From Bacteroidales bacterium (lineage in GTDB: Bacteria > Bacteroidota > Bacteroidia > Bacteroidales > F082), in assembly GCA_017965765.1 (NCBI GenBank), contig JAGCPJ010000002.1, positions 27,491-91,490 of the forward strand: a DNA stretch of 64,000 nucleotides, written 5' to 3'. Position 1 is the first letter of the stretch; each line of letters starts with the position of its first letter. The position numbers were made by a program, and so were the translations under genes. Below, in pieces: positions 40,290-49,480 of this stretch. The notes beneath the pieces were generated by a model. The model ran no database searches. It had not been told where the DNA came from and was given only the letters and a program-made list of their open reading frames with translations.

Positions 40290-43223
40290 TCAGTAGCCGA
40301 AGATCTCCTCGGTGGTGAGGCGCTTGACGGGTCCCATGGCTTGGAGGGCCTTCATGTCGAGTTCCTTCTCGTTGCCGAGAATGATATAGCGGTAGGGCTT
40401 ATTGGCCATCTGTTCTTGCTCGAACTTGACGATGTCCTGCAAGGTGAGGCTGGGCAATGCCTTGTAGATCTGTTCATTGATGTCGTAGTCGATGCCTTTC
40501 TGCTGGGCGCTTAACCAAGCGTTGATGAGACCGAACTTGGTGGTGCGCTGGCTAGCAAGACGTTTGCTGAGTGCGTCTTTGGCAATGCCGAAGGCCTGCT
40601 CGCTCTGAGGCATCTCGTTGAGGATCTCCAGGAAGTGGGTGACGGCATCCATCATCTTGTCGTTCTGCGTGATGATGTGTGTGAAGAAGTACTCCTTCTG
40701 GTCCTTGTAGCTGGGTTCCATGTAGGCCGCAAAGGCGTTGTAGGCCAAGCCACGGGCTTCGCGCATCTCCTGGAACACGATGGTGTTCATGCCACCGCCG
40801 TAGTATTCGTTGAATAAGGCTTTCACGGCAGCCTCTTCGGGATTCCAATCACGGTTTTCGTTGTGGATCATACGCATGTAGATGTTCTTGGCATCGTATG
40901 GTGCGATGAGGATCTCGTTTTCAGGGGTGGGTTGCATCTCGTAGTGCTTGCCTTCCGGAACGTCTTGGAGCTCAGCCGCGGTCTGGTGGTTCTCGGTGAC
41001 AGCCTTGGCCATCTCTTCGGCGGTCATTGGGCCGTAATACAGCACGGTGTGCTTGTAGTTCTTGAGGTTCTTCAGCAGGTCGAGGAGTTCTTGCGGGTCT
41101 TGCTTCAGCAGCTGCTCCGTGGAGAGGATGTTACGAGAGGGGTTGTAAGGGCCATAGATGCCGTAGTCCACCAAGGTGCTGAAGTTGCGGCGTTGGTTCA
41201 ACTTGGCATCCATGCGTGCCTTGATCAGCTGTTGGATGCACATCTGGGCGACCATCGGGTCGGCTTGGGCATTCTGCATCACGTTTTCCATGAGTGCCAG
41301 TGCTTCAGGCATGTTCTCGCTTAAGCCACGGAGGTTGACGGTGATGCTGCGCGCTCCTGCGTAGATGTAGTAGTCGCAGGCAAGTTTGTAGAACTGCTGT
41401 TTGATTTGCTCATTGGAGAGCTTGTCGGTGCCCAGGTATTCGATGTATTGGGTGGCGAGGTCGTAGCGGGGGTCGGTTTCTTGACCGAAGTCATAGCGGA
41501 ATGACAGGTTGAAGCGACCGTTTTCCTTGTTTTGGACGTAGATGTAGGGCAGTCCGGCCTCGGTTGTTCCAAAGGTGAGGTCTTTCTTGAAATCGACAAA
41601 ACGAGGCTGGATGGCGGGCACTTCGGTCTCTTGGACCTCAGTCACGTAGTCGCTTACCAGGTCGCGGTTGGTCGGTATCGGGGTGATGGCGGGTTTGTCG
41701 ATTTTCTTTTGGCTGTCGTCCAACCCTTGGCGTTTGTACACCACCACATAGTTGTCGTTGAAGTGCTTGTTGGCGAAGGCCACGATTTGTTCCTTGGTCA
41801 TGTTTGACATGCGGTCGAGGTATTCCACATCTTGTTTCCAAGGTCTCTCGAGGATGAACGAGTTGACGAACATGCTGGCGCGCGCCTCGTTGCTTTCCAA
41901 GGAGTTGTAGTGGTTGAGTTTCATGTTGTTGATGACGGAGGGCATCAGGTCGTCGGAGAAGTCGCCGGCCTTGAGTTTCTCGATTTCGGCCAGCAGGAGG
42001 TCTTTGGCTTCTTCCAGGGTTTGGCCAGGACGGGGTGAACCGCCGAGGAGGAAGGTGGCGTAGTCGCGGTTGGTGGTGGAGCCGCCCCAAGCATAGAGCA
42101 TCTGCATCTGCTGGTTGATGTCGAGGTCGATGAGGCCTGCGGTGCCGTTGCTAAGCATGGCGCCAATCATCTCGAGGGTGTCGATTTGCATCGAGTTGCC
42201 GCGGTCGAAGCGCCAGCCGAGCATCAGGTTTTCGGCTTCAAGGCCGTAGATGGTGGTGTCTTTGGGTGCGGTGATGGGTTTCAGGGGGGCGAATTCGGGC
42301 TGTTTCACGTCCTCGCCAGGTTGCCAGCCACCAAAGTATTTGTCGATGATGGCGATGACCTCGTCAGGGTTGAAGTCGCCGGCCATGCAGATGGCCACGT
42401 TGTTCGGGCGATACCACTTGTTGAAGTAGTTCTTTATGTTGGTGATGCTGGGATTCTTCAGGTGTTCTTGTGTGCCGATGGTGGTCTGTGTGCCGTAGGG
42501 GTGGGTGGGGAAGAGCATGGCGTTCAGGGCCTCCCACACTTTGCGGCTGTCCTGAGCGATACCGATGTTGTATTCCTCATAAACGGCCTCCAACTCGGTG
42601 TGGAAGCCACGGATGACCATGTTCTGGAAACGGTCGGCCTGGATCTTGGCCCAGTTGTCGATTTCGTTGGAAGGGATGTCCTCGATGTAGCAGGTGACGT
42701 CCTCTGAGGTGTAGGCGTTGGTGCCTTCCGCGCCGATGGCCGACATGAGCTTGTCGTACTCGTTGGGGATGAAATACTGGGCGGCCAGTTGGCTTACTGA
42801 GTCGATCTCGTGGTAGGCGATGCGGCGCTCCTCAGGATCGGTGAGGGTGCGGTATTTCTCATAACGAGCCTCGATGTCGTCGAGGAAAGGCTTTTCGGCT
42901 TCATAGTCGGTGGTGCCGAAGTGGGTGGTGCCTTTGAACATCAGATGTTCGAGATAGTGGGCCAGTCCCGTGGTCTCGGAAGGGTCGTTCTTCGAGCCGG
43001 TACGTACGGCGATGTAGGTCTGGATACGAGGTTCCTCGTTGTTGACACTCAGATAGACCTTCAAACCGTTGTCTAGGGTGTAGATCCGGGCTTCGGTAAG
43101 GTCGCCTTGCACTGTTTCATAAGGATACTTGACTTGCTGCTTCTTGCAAGCGCAAAACAGAAGCATTGCTGATAAGAGTATCACCGTCAATGGGCGAAAC
43201 TGAAAACTTCTTGTGCTTTTCAT
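40290..43223 (-). CDS. M16 family zinc metallopeptidase lipoprotein (PqqL/insulinase type)
   Basis: A 977-residue double-unit M16 peptidase. The lipobox-like LLFCAC (Cys near 24) suggests an outer-membrane or periplasmic lipoprotein. The inverted zinc motif is TTGLAHYLEHLMFKGT (HxxEH near 86-90), with the distal Glu in HTELEAVYEEYNIG (about 160). The second half (about 520-977) is the inactive-type clamshell partner, with the family segment GGGMNTIVFQEMREARGLAY near 800. Length fits two-lobe members such as PqqL. It degrades peptides, perhaps after import. I start at 43223, where the basic signal sequence begins. Confidence 0.92.
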   Translation of the reverse strand: MKSTRSFQFRPLTVILLSAMLLFCACKKQQVKYPYETVQGDLTEARIYTLDNGLKVYLSVNNEEPRIQTYIAVRTGSKNDPSETTGLAHYLEHLMFKGTTHFGTTDYEAEKPFLDDIEARYEKYRTLTDPEERRIAYHEIDSVSQLAAQYFIPNEYDKLMSAIGAEGTNAYTSEDVTCYIEDIPSNEIDNWAKIQADRFQNMVIRGFHTELEAVYEEYNIGIAQDSRKVWEALNAMLFPTHPYGTQTTIGTQEHLKNPSITNIKNYFNKWYRPNNVAICMAGDFNPDEVIAIIDKYFGGWQPGEDVKQPEFAPLKPITAPKDTTIYGLEAENLMLGWRFDRGNSMQIDTLEMIGAMLSNGTAGLIDLDINQQMQMLYAWGGSTTNRDYATFLLGGSPRPGQTLEEAKDLLLAEIEKLKAGDFSDDLMPSVINNMKLNHYNSLESNEARASMFVNSFILERPWKQDVEYLDRMSNMTKEQIVAFANKHFNDNYVVVYKRQGLDDSQKKIDKPAITPIPTNRDLVSDYVTEVQETEVPAIQPRFVDFKKDLTFGTTEAGLPYIYVQNKENGRFNLSFRYDFGQETDPRYDLATQYIEYLGTDKLSNEQIKQQFYKLACDYYIYAGARSITVNLRGLSENMPEALALMENVMQNAQADPMVAQMCIQQLIKARMDAKLNQRRNFSTLVDYGIYGPYNPSRNILSTEQLLKQDPQELLDLLKNLKNYKHTVLYYGPMTAEEMAKAVTENHQTAAELQDVPEGKHYEMQPTPENEILIAPYDAKNIYMRMIHNENRDWNPEEAAVKALFNEYYGGGMNTIVFQEMREARGLAYNAFAAYMEPSYKDQKEYFFTHIITQNDKMMDAVTHFLEILNEMPQSEQAFGIAKDALSKRLASQRTTKFGLINAWLSAQQKGIDYDINEQIYKALPSLTLQDIVKFEQEQMANKPYRYIILGNEKELDMKALQAMGPVKRLTTEEIFGY

Positions 43224-43272
43224 TGATATAAGGTTATGTGATGTTTCGGGTTGCAAAAATACAAAATATCCG

Positions 43273-43280
43273 TACCTTTG
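43273..43280 (+). promoter_or_regulatory. -7 box TACCTTTG only 4 bp before the SDR start
   Basis: TACCTTTG matches TAnnTTTG and a TTG at 43251-43253 lies 19 bp upstream. The box ends 4 bp before ATG 43285, which would make the transcript leaderless or nearly so. Confidence 0.65.
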
Positions 43281-43284
43281 TGCT

Positions 43285-44121
43285 ATGAATCAAAGGAAAG
43301 TAGTATTGATTACGGGAGCCAGCAGCGGCATCGGCTTTGACGCTGCAAGAGCCCTCGCCCGCCAAGGGCACAGTGTTTATGCGGCTGCGCGACGTGTCGC
43401 CTTGATGGAGCCGCTCAAGGAAGATGGTGCACATGTCGTCCGCATGGATGTCACCGATGAGGACTCCATGACAGAGGTTCTGGATCTGGTCCTTCGGGAA
43501 GAAGGCCGACTTGACGTGTTGGTCAACAATGCCGGATTCGGTTACTTCGGAGCCATCGAGAATGTGCCGATGGAAGAGGCACGGAGACAGTTGGAGGTGA
43601 ACGTGTTCGGTTTGGCACGGCTTACCCAACTGGTGCTTCCCGTCATGCGGCAGCAGGGGAGTGGCCGTATCATCAACACCTCTTCCATCGCAGGAAAGAT
43701 GGTGATCTTTTTCGGTGGATGGTACAATGTGACCAAATACGCTGTAGAGGCTTTTAGCGATGCCCTTCGCATGGAGGTGAAGCCCTTCGGCATCGACGTG
43801 GTCAAGATCCAGCCTGGTTCCATCAAGACCGATTGGGGCGTTATCGCAGCGGAGCATCTTAGGGAGTCATCGAGGGATACGGCATATCAAGAAGACGGCG
43901 AGCGATGGGCGGACAGCATCGACTGGTTCTATCACACGAACATGCTCTCAAAACCATCTGTCATCACGAAAGCCATTTGCCGTGCCGTCAACAGCAGGCA
44001 TCCTAAGGTAAGCTACTGTTGCGGACGTTTTGCATGGTCGGGCCGTCTTGCCCATGCTATCCTGCCTGCGCGATGGTGGGACGCCATCATGCGCCGACTG
44101 GCCAAAATAAAAATGAAATAA
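43285..44121 (+). CDS. Short-chain dehydrogenase/reductase
   Basis: A 278-residue classical SDR. The cofactor motif is VLITGASSGIGFDAARALAR (TGxxxGIG, about 7-27), NNAGFG is near 83, the catalytic Ser is in INTSSIAGKM (about 132) and YNVTKYAVEAF (about 150-160) contains the Tyr-Lys pair. LEVNVFGLARLTQLVLPVMR is the usual helix between them. An Arg at the end of the first beta-alpha unit (AARRVALME) favours NADP. The C-terminus is basic. Substrate unknown. Start at 43285 follows from the promoter box; the longer upstream frame would overlap the M16 gene. Confidence 0.9.
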   Translation: MNQRKVVLITGASSGIGFDAARALARQGHSVYAAARRVALMEPLKEDGAHVVRMDVTDEDSMTEVLDLVLREEGRLDVLVNNAGFGYFGAIENVPMEEARRQLEVNVFGLARLTQLVLPVMRQQGSGRIINTSSIAGKMVIFFGGWYNVTKYAVEAFSDALRMEVKPFGIDVVKIQPGSIKTDWGVIAAEHLRESSRDTAYQEDGERWADSIDWFYHTNMLSKPSVITKAICRAVNSRHPKVSYCCGRFAWSGRLAHAILPARWWDAIMRRLAKIKMK

Positions 44122-44158
44122 TGCTCCGTTTTTTGTGGCGCATCTCATAGATTTTCAT

Positions 44159-44166
44159 TATCTTTG
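44159..44166 (+). promoter_or_regulatory. -7 box TATCTTTG for the lipoprotein gene at 44196
   Basis: TATCTTTG ends 29 bp upstream of the ATG at 44196; TTTG at 44132-44135 lies 23 bp upstream, a loose -33 fit. Confidence 0.6.
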
Positions 44167-44195
44167 CCCGCTTGAAAACAGAAGAATTTTATTAC

Positions 44196-45521
44196 ATGCG
44201 ATATTGCTTTTCCTTGGTGTTGCTTCTGGCTGTTGTCATGGCTGGATGTAACCATTCCAAACCTGTGGATGTCAAGCCGCAAGCCGTTGATCAACAGGTG
44301 GATACGGCTATTGTTCAAGAGGAAGTCCCGGATTCCTTGTTCATTGATGAGACCATGGATCCGTTGGCGGGTCTCGACACCTTGTGGTTCGAGGTCTATG
44401 ATGACGTCGATTGGTCGAAACCGCTCTATGAACTTGATGAGGAGGGGGATACCATGGACCTTTGGACCTATAATCAGCATGGACTCCCCATTCGCGACGA
44501 CTTCTTGGCGAACAATGAGTACGGCACCGATTACACCTCCTACTATTATGATAGCGATCACCGCCTGGTCTCAGTGTTTTCACATCTCTTTACAGGAAAC
44601 GTCCGGGAGTCGTCGTCCGACTATACCTACGATGGTAATGTGATGACCGTGGATGAGATTCATACGACCGAAGGCTATCCCACCTTCTTCTATGTCAAGG
44701 AAGTCTCTTATTTCATGGATGACGATTACCAATATGATACCTTATACATGAGGTACGAGAAAGAGATCTCGTGGGACGACTTTGACGATGAGGGGAATTA
44801 TGGCAATGACATGGAATTGGATGCTTTCGTCAAGAAAACGTATGAGGAAGTCGATGGTAAGACCCGCTTAAAGGAGGAATGCCATTATCTTCCGATGGAA
44901 GACTATGCCGATTCGTTGATGCTTGTGACCAGGTTGTGGTACCTCTACAATTCCCAAGGCTTGTTGGTGCGCACCCTCTGTCCCTGGGGAGAAGGCTGGC
45001 GCATCTTAGAGGAGAACACCTATCAGGGCAATGTGATGAATGGCGTGAGGGGCTACCTGCGTCAGTCAGAACTGGATAGCATCGCCGAGTGGGAGTATTA
45101 CGAGCCAACAGAAGACATCGCCATGGAAACGGCGAAGATGCTGGTTCCGGAAGAATATTGGGAAGGCATCGTTTCTGAGCAGAAGACGATCGCCAACGTT
45201 GAAGTGGACGATCGTGGATCGGTTACCTTCGCTTGCTATGAACGCATGGACGGCTCATGGCTGGTTGTGGAATACTTAGCCATCGCTGGACCGGATCCCG
45301 ACCTCCTTTCTTTGTATGATTACAAGGATGGCGAGTTGACGCCTTGTGAGCATTTCGACCTGCCTTTGCAGGTGGAGGGTGGTGAGATTAGGGAGAACAG
45401 CTGTTACTTCCCCTATCAAGGAGAGCCCCTGTTCTTCAACGAACGCATGATGTCATTCCCCCTGGAAGACGCAGAGGCGCTTTGGTTGCTGTGGAATGGT
45501 AAATCATTTGAATTGGAATAA
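44196..45521 (+). CDS. Hypothetical lipoprotein, Asp/Tyr-rich
   Basis: A 441-residue predicted lipoprotein: MRYCFSLVLLLAVVMAGCNH with lipobox MAGC (Cys near 18). The mature part is acidic and contains several Tyr-Asp and strand-turn units (DTLWFEVYDDVDW, YELDEEGDTMDLWTYN, YYYDSDHRLVSVFSH, YLYNSQGLLVRTL), suggesting YD- or RHS-like beta-hairpins, but I cannot name a domain. The upstream in-frame TTG (44172) is disfavoured because it separates the basic residue from the hydrophobic core. The TonB-type receptor gene follows after 37 bp, possibly in one transcript. Confidence 0.7.
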   Translation: MRYCFSLVLLLAVVMAGCNHSKPVDVKPQAVDQQVDTAIVQEEVPDSLFIDETMDPLAGLDTLWFEVYDDVDWSKPLYELDEEGDTMDLWTYNQHGLPIRDDFLANNEYGTDYTSYYYDSDHRLVSVFSHLFTGNVRESSSDYTYDGNVMTVDEIHTTEGYPTFFYVKEVSYFMDDDYQYDTLYMRYEKEISWDDFDDEGNYGNDMELDAFVKKTYEEVDGKTRLKEECHYLPMEDYADSLMLVTRLWYLYNSQGLLVRTLCPWGEGWRILEENTYQGNVMNGVRGYLRQSELDSIAEWEYYEPTEDIAMETAKMLVPEEYWEGIVSEQKTIANVEVDDRGSVTFACYERMDGSWLVVEYLAIAGPDPDLLSLYDYKDGELTPCEHFDLPLQVEGGEIRENSCYFPYQGEPLFFNERMMSFPLEDAEALWLLWNGKSFELE

Positions 45522-45558
45522 TCATTATAAATATAATCTTTTTTAATCTTAAGCCGTA

Positions 45559-48216
45559 ATGAAAGGTCACGCTAAAGCACTCAAAACACTATTTCTCACT
45601 GCATTTGTTCTGTTAACAATAATAGGCATTGCCCAGCCTCCGGGAGGGCGTTATCCTGGAGGTGGTGGAGGTAGGTACCCTGGTGGACGTCCCCCGATGG
45701 GAGGCGACCGTCAGTGGAACCAGCAAAACACCAACCCCAACCCAACGGTCAAACCCAAGAAGAAAGTCAGGGTGGGAGACACCTTCACGGTGGTCGGCGT
45801 TCTTCGTGACGCCAAGACGGGTGAGTACTTGCCCTTTGTGAATGTGGCGGTGCTCGACTCCCTTGACGGTTCTTTCATCAAAGGCGGCATCACCAACATG
45901 GACGGACAGTTCGAAATCTCGGATGTTCCACAAGGTCCAATGCTGTTGCGTGTCTCCGCCATCGGTTATGAGACGTTCAGCTTGCCTTTCACGGTGACCA
46001 ACAATACCAATCTAGGAGTCCTTCGGGTGAAACCGGGCGTCATCTCGTTGAATGAGGTGACCGTGACGGGCGAAAAGCCGATCTATGCCATGGACGGTGA
46101 GAAGCTGGTGTATAACGTCAGTGAAGACCCCTCCATCCAGACGGGTACCACCGAAGATGCCTTGCAGAATGCGCCCGGTGTGGAAGTTGACGTGGAAGGT
46201 AACATCACCTTGCGTGGTGTTTCCAGCGTGGAAATCTGGATCAACGACAAGCCTTCCAAGCTGACTGAGGAAAACCTCAAGACTTATCTGCAGACCTTGC
46301 CCGCCAATGCCATCGCAAGCATCGAGACCATCACAAACCCTTCGGCAAAATATGCCACTGAAGCGGAAGCGGTGATCAATATCGTCACCTCAGCCCACAT
46401 CAAGAGCAACCAGTTCGTGAGTTTCGGCGTCAATGGCTCCAACCAGCCTTTCGTATCGCCATGGATCAGCTATATGTGGAAAAAGGACCGTTTGAGCATC
46501 AACCTCTTTGGTTCCGGACGCTACAGTAAAAGGGAGAACTCCGTGGAAGGTTGGGAACTGAGACGCCGTGACGGAGCCGTCGAAGGCACCTACGACAGCA
46601 CTTGGTACAAGACTTCCTCGCAGAACACCGTCAACAGCTCCATGAGCGGCAACCTCTTCATGAACATTGACTATGAAATCGACTCCACCAGCGACCTCTC
46701 CGTGGATGGTGGCGGTTTCTATAATAACAATAGGAGCATGGGTGTCCGCCGCGACGAACAGACTTTCTTCATGCTGCCCGTGGATAGCCTGCTGGCTTAC
46801 AGCATTGGCGACACCACGCTGGCGAATTCGGGCTTCGGCCATCTTGGCGCCGACTACACCAAGAAATTCGATGAGAATGGACATAACCTGCGTATTGGCT
46901 TGAATACCAGAATCAACCGTAATGCCAGCGACCAGTGGTACGACCGTTTCTATGACGTGTACAAGGATTTGGACGAGAACCGTTACCTGCTGACCAATAT
47001 GCGGGGTCTCGGTGGCAGCCTCGATGTACGTTACAACCGACCCTACAGTGAGAACGGTGAGCTCAGCTATGGCTTGCGATCCGACTATCAGCAGTACAAC
47101 AACGACTATCAGCGGTTCTATTCCAACGATGGAGGCGTCAATTACGATAGCATTGACCATCTGCGCACCTACCATTTCGTTGGTTCTGACTTGGGCGTGA
47201 ACGCCGACGTCAACTGGACGCATCGTTGGGGTGGCTTCACCCTCAGTACGGGTTTGGGTGTCGGGAATGACCGCGTTGCCTACGATTATCAAAGCACCAT
47301 GCCTTTCGCAGATAAAAACGTGTTGTATTTCTGGAGTGCACGTCCTTCGGTTCACTTGACCTATCGCACCGAGGACATGCACAATATCAAACTCAACTAC
47401 TCCATGCGCATGTCGCATCCGAGAGAAGAGCAAATCAGCACCTATCGCAGGTATGGCGAAGACAGCTATTCTACGGGTAATCCCAATGGCCTCAAGAATG
47501 GCTTCACCCACAATGTGGAGGCCGGATGGCAGAAGTTCTTTGACCGTTTCGGCAACATTGGCGTGGAGGCTTACGGACGTTTGAGTACCAATGAGATCAG
47601 TTCGTTGACCGACTCCGAATACGACGAGTACCTGGACCGTATCGTTAGCTATTCGATGCCTTATAACATGGGAACCTCGTGGCGCTACGGTACATCGATC
47701 AACATGACCTACCGGCCCACGGGATTCTTCAACGTGCGTTTGTTCGCCAATGTCTATGACTACGGCTATCGGATGCAGTATCCTCGTGTTGACGAGTTCG
47801 GCAATACGGAGATTAAGACAGACCAAAACGACAAGTGGTCGTTTAGCGTCCGCGTCAACGCTTGGGCGAAGATTTTCGACCAGTATCAGTTTACGATGTC
47901 GGCCAACTACAACTCACCTACCATCAGCCTGATGAGTGAGCGTAAGGCCCGTTATTTCCTCAACATGGGTGTCCGCAGCGACTTCTTCAACCGCAAGATG
48001 TCGGTGTTTGTCAACGTGCAGGATATCTTCAACTGGGGTGCCAAGATCGGTTCTGGATCATCCAACACCAATCCGTATTACCTCACCGACAGCACCCGGA
48101 AGATGCTGAACAGCCGTTACATCTCTGCCGGCGTCACCTTCCGTTTCGGTAAGCTGGAGCTTGAACAAAAGGCGAAAGAAGGCGATACTGAGACAGGCGA
48201 TACGCTTGGAGAGTAA
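45559..48216 (+). CDS. TonB-type outer-membrane beta-barrel receptor
   Basis: An 885-residue outer-membrane protein. A signal peptide (about 1-25) is followed by a Gly/Pro/Arg-rich stretch (GGRYPGGGGGRYPGGRPPMG, about 29-50), a carboxypeptidase-like regulatory domain (TFTVVGVLRDAKTGEYLPF, about 74-92, to about 160), a plug-like segment with EVTVTGEKPIYAMDGEKLVY (about 170-190) and ITLRGVSSVEIWINDKPS, and a long barrel (about 290-870) of the OMP_b-brl_3 type. The C-terminus carries an extra 20-residue acidic tail, so it does not end in the usual aromatic residue. No SusD partner is adjacent; it belongs to the class often tied to protein or metal uptake rather than glycans. Confidence 0.88.
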   Translation: MKGHAKALKTLFLTAFVLLTIIGIAQPPGGRYPGGGGGRYPGGRPPMGGDRQWNQQNTNPNPTVKPKKKVRVGDTFTVVGVLRDAKTGEYLPFVNVAVLDSLDGSFIKGGITNMDGQFEISDVPQGPMLLRVSAIGYETFSLPFTVTNNTNLGVLRVKPGVISLNEVTVTGEKPIYAMDGEKLVYNVSEDPSIQTGTTEDALQNAPGVEVDVEGNITLRGVSSVEIWINDKPSKLTEENLKTYLQTLPANAIASIETITNPSAKYATEAEAVINIVTSAHIKSNQFVSFGVNGSNQPFVSPWISYMWKKDRLSINLFGSGRYSKRENSVEGWELRRRDGAVEGTYDSTWYKTSSQNTVNSSMSGNLFMNIDYEIDSTSDLSVDGGGFYNNNRSMGVRRDEQTFFMLPVDSLLAYSIGDTTLANSGFGHLGADYTKKFDENGHNLRIGLNTRINRNASDQWYDRFYDVYKDLDENRYLLTNMRGLGGSLDVRYNRPYSENGELSYGLRSDYQQYNNDYQRFYSNDGGVNYDSIDHLRTYHFVGSDLGVNADVNWTHRWGGFTLSTGLGVGNDRVAYDYQSTMPFADKNVLYFWSARPSVHLTYRTEDMHNIKLNYSMRMSHPREEQISTYRRYGEDSYSTGNPNGLKNGFTHNVEAGWQKFFDRFGNIGVEAYGRLSTNEISSLTDSEYDEYLDRIVSYSMPYNMGTSWRYGTSINMTYRPTGFFNVRLFANVYDYGYRMQYPRVDEFGNTEIKTDQNDKWSFSVRVNAWAKIFDQYQFTMSANYNSPTISLMSERKARYFLNMGVRSDFFNRKMSVFVNVQDIFNWGAKIGSGSSNTNPYYLTDSTRKMLNSRYISAGVTFRFGKLELEQKAKEGDTETGDTLGE

Positions 48217-48235
48217 GCTGTTTTAAAGCCGAGGG

Positions 48236-49093
48236 CTAAAAGTTGACTGCGAGGGTTCCCAATTCCTTATTCACGGTATCGGGGCTCTCGCAGGTTGCTT
48301 TGGCACATTTGAGTCCGAAAGCAGCTGCGTCATCGATGGCGGCGTCAGGACCGACGTGGACGAGGCCAGCCATGAGGGCGTCACCGGCGCCTGTGACATT
48401 GACGGAAACACAAGGCAGGGCGGGGAAGTGGCTCTTTTTCTTTCCGATGATGACGTCGAGACCGTCGGATCCCAGGCTGACAAAGAAGCGGTCGATGCCT
48501 TTTTGATTCAGCAGGGAGTCTGCCTCTATGAGGTTGCATTTCACGGTGTGGATGCGTTTCTTCTTGGAGTGCTTGATGGCGGCTGCGATCTTCGGTGCCT
48601 TGGCTTTGGAGACGGCATCCACGTAGAGCGGTTTGTCCAGATGATCGATCAGGTAGGCCAGAGAGTCCACAGGTAGGTTGGCATCGGCGACATAGACGTC
48701 AATGTCCTCCACCTTTTGCAGTTTTTGCTCCAGCCACTCAGGGGTGATGCCGGTGACGGTGTTCATGTCGGAGACACCGCCGATCATCTCGCCGTCAACG
48801 TTGTTGATGCAAAGGAAAACGGAACGGGTTCCTACGGGTGCCGTGTCACACAAACTGATGTTCAATCCCGCTTTTCGGCAACTGTCTGCCGTAAACCAGC
48901 CGAAGGTGTCGCCGCCGAAGATGGAAAGGAAGGTCACCTCATCGCCGAGCAACGCCAGGTTATGGGCGATGTTGCGCGCCACACCACCTGAAGAAAGCCG
49001 GATGCTTCCGGGGTTGGAGTCACCTGGAATAAAGGGGTTCAGCGTTGTGGCGGTGATATCCACGTTCGCTCCGCCGATCACACAGATTTTCAT
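48236..49093 (-). CDS. psuK: Pseudouridine kinase (PfkB family)
   Basis: A 285-residue ribokinase-family enzyme phosphorylating pseudouridine at the 5' position. The N-terminus has MKICVIGGANVDITATTLNP, then SSGGVARNIAHNLALLGDEV (about 33-52), typical of the YeiC/PsuK branch. The anion-hole/catalytic Asp is in VNVTGAGDALMAGLVH (about 228-243). The protein lacks the extra N-terminal winged helix seen in some PsuK. The lipoprotein gene at 49095 precedes it by one base, so the two share a transcript. Its partner psuG lies 15 kb away. Confidence 0.82.
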   Translation of the reverse strand: MKICVIGGANVDITATTLNPFIPGDSNPGSIRLSSGGVARNIAHNLALLGDEVTFLSIFGGDTFGWFTADSCRKAGLNISLCDTAPVGTRSVFLCINNVDGEMIGGVSDMNTVTGITPEWLEQKLQKVEDIDVYVADANLPVDSLAYLIDHLDKPLYVDAVSKAKAPKIAAAIKHSKKKRIHTVKCNLIEADSLLNQKGIDRFFVSLGSDGLDVIIGKKKSHFPALPCVSVNVTGAGDALMAGLVHVGPDAAIDDAAAFGLKCAKATCESPDTVNKELGTLAVNF

Positions 49094-49094
49094 G

Positions 49095-49373
49095 TTATTG
49101 TTTTTTGTCTAATTCATCGAGTTGTTTCTGGATTTCTTGGGCCTTTTCCTTTAACGCTCTGGTCTCTCTCCCGTATTCTTGGATGACTTCGGGCGAGCCG
49201 TAAACGCAGGCCGTGGCACGACGTTGGATGATCTCGTTGATGGAGTCAAGCTGTCGGGTGAGTTCTGCCCTCTGCTTTTTGACTTGGGAGGTGTTGTTGT
49301 GTGACTTGCAGGCTGCAAGGAATGCGAGGCCGGACAACAGGCCAATCCACACGGTACGAGCAACTTTTTTCAT
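49095..49373 (-). CDS. Small lipoprotein, second member of the rSAM-associated family
   Basis: A 92-residue lipoprotein: MKKVARTVWIGLLSGLAFLA and a lipobox Cys at about 22. The first residues repeat those of the rSAM-partner lipoprotein at 26061-26504 (MKKVxRTVWI, then a similar core). After a helical stretch (KKQRAELTRQLDSINEIIQR) comes ATACVYGSPEVIQEYG (about 53-68), matching the CVYGPP end and the VYWGSP segment of the other protein, then a terminal coiled-coil-like helix. No radical SAM gene is nearby, so it may be a second substrate of the enzyme at 24934-26049. It precedes psuK by one base. Confidence 0.75.
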   Translation of the reverse strand: MKKVARTVWIGLLSGLAFLAACKSHNNTSQVKKQRAELTRQLDSINEIIQRRATACVYGSPEVIQEYGRETRALKEKAQEIQKQLDELDKKQ

Positions 49374-49396
49374 CTTTGTATGGTTTTATGAATGCA

Positions 49397-49404
49397 CAAA
49401 GATA
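49397..49404 (-). promoter_or_regulatory. -7 box TATCTTTG for the small lipoprotein/psuK genes
   Basis: Minus-strand TATCTTTG, 23 bp before the ATG at 49373, nearly the same spacing as at the other rSAM-linked lipoprotein gene. Confidence 0.58.
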
Positions 49405-49440
49405 GGAAAAAACAAATGAAATTCCAAAGATTTTCGTCGT

Positions 49441-49472
49441 AAAACAAAAAACTCAGTCCCGAAAGACTGAGT
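49441..49472 (-). terminator. Intrinsic terminator after tRNA-Arg
   Basis: Perfect 8-bp stem (ACTCAGTC at 49451-49458 with GACTGAGT at 49465-49472), a six-base loop, and on the minus strand a T-rich tail, TTTTTGTTTT (49450 to 49441). It lies just downstream of the tRNA. Confidence 0.82.
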
Positions 49473-49480
49473 TTTCATTC

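Noticed and set aside
46390-47826. A 478-codon minus-strand open frame
   Set aside because: It lies wholly opposite the beta-barrel gene, whose sense translation has clear domain marks; codon bias of the sense gene explains the lack of stops.
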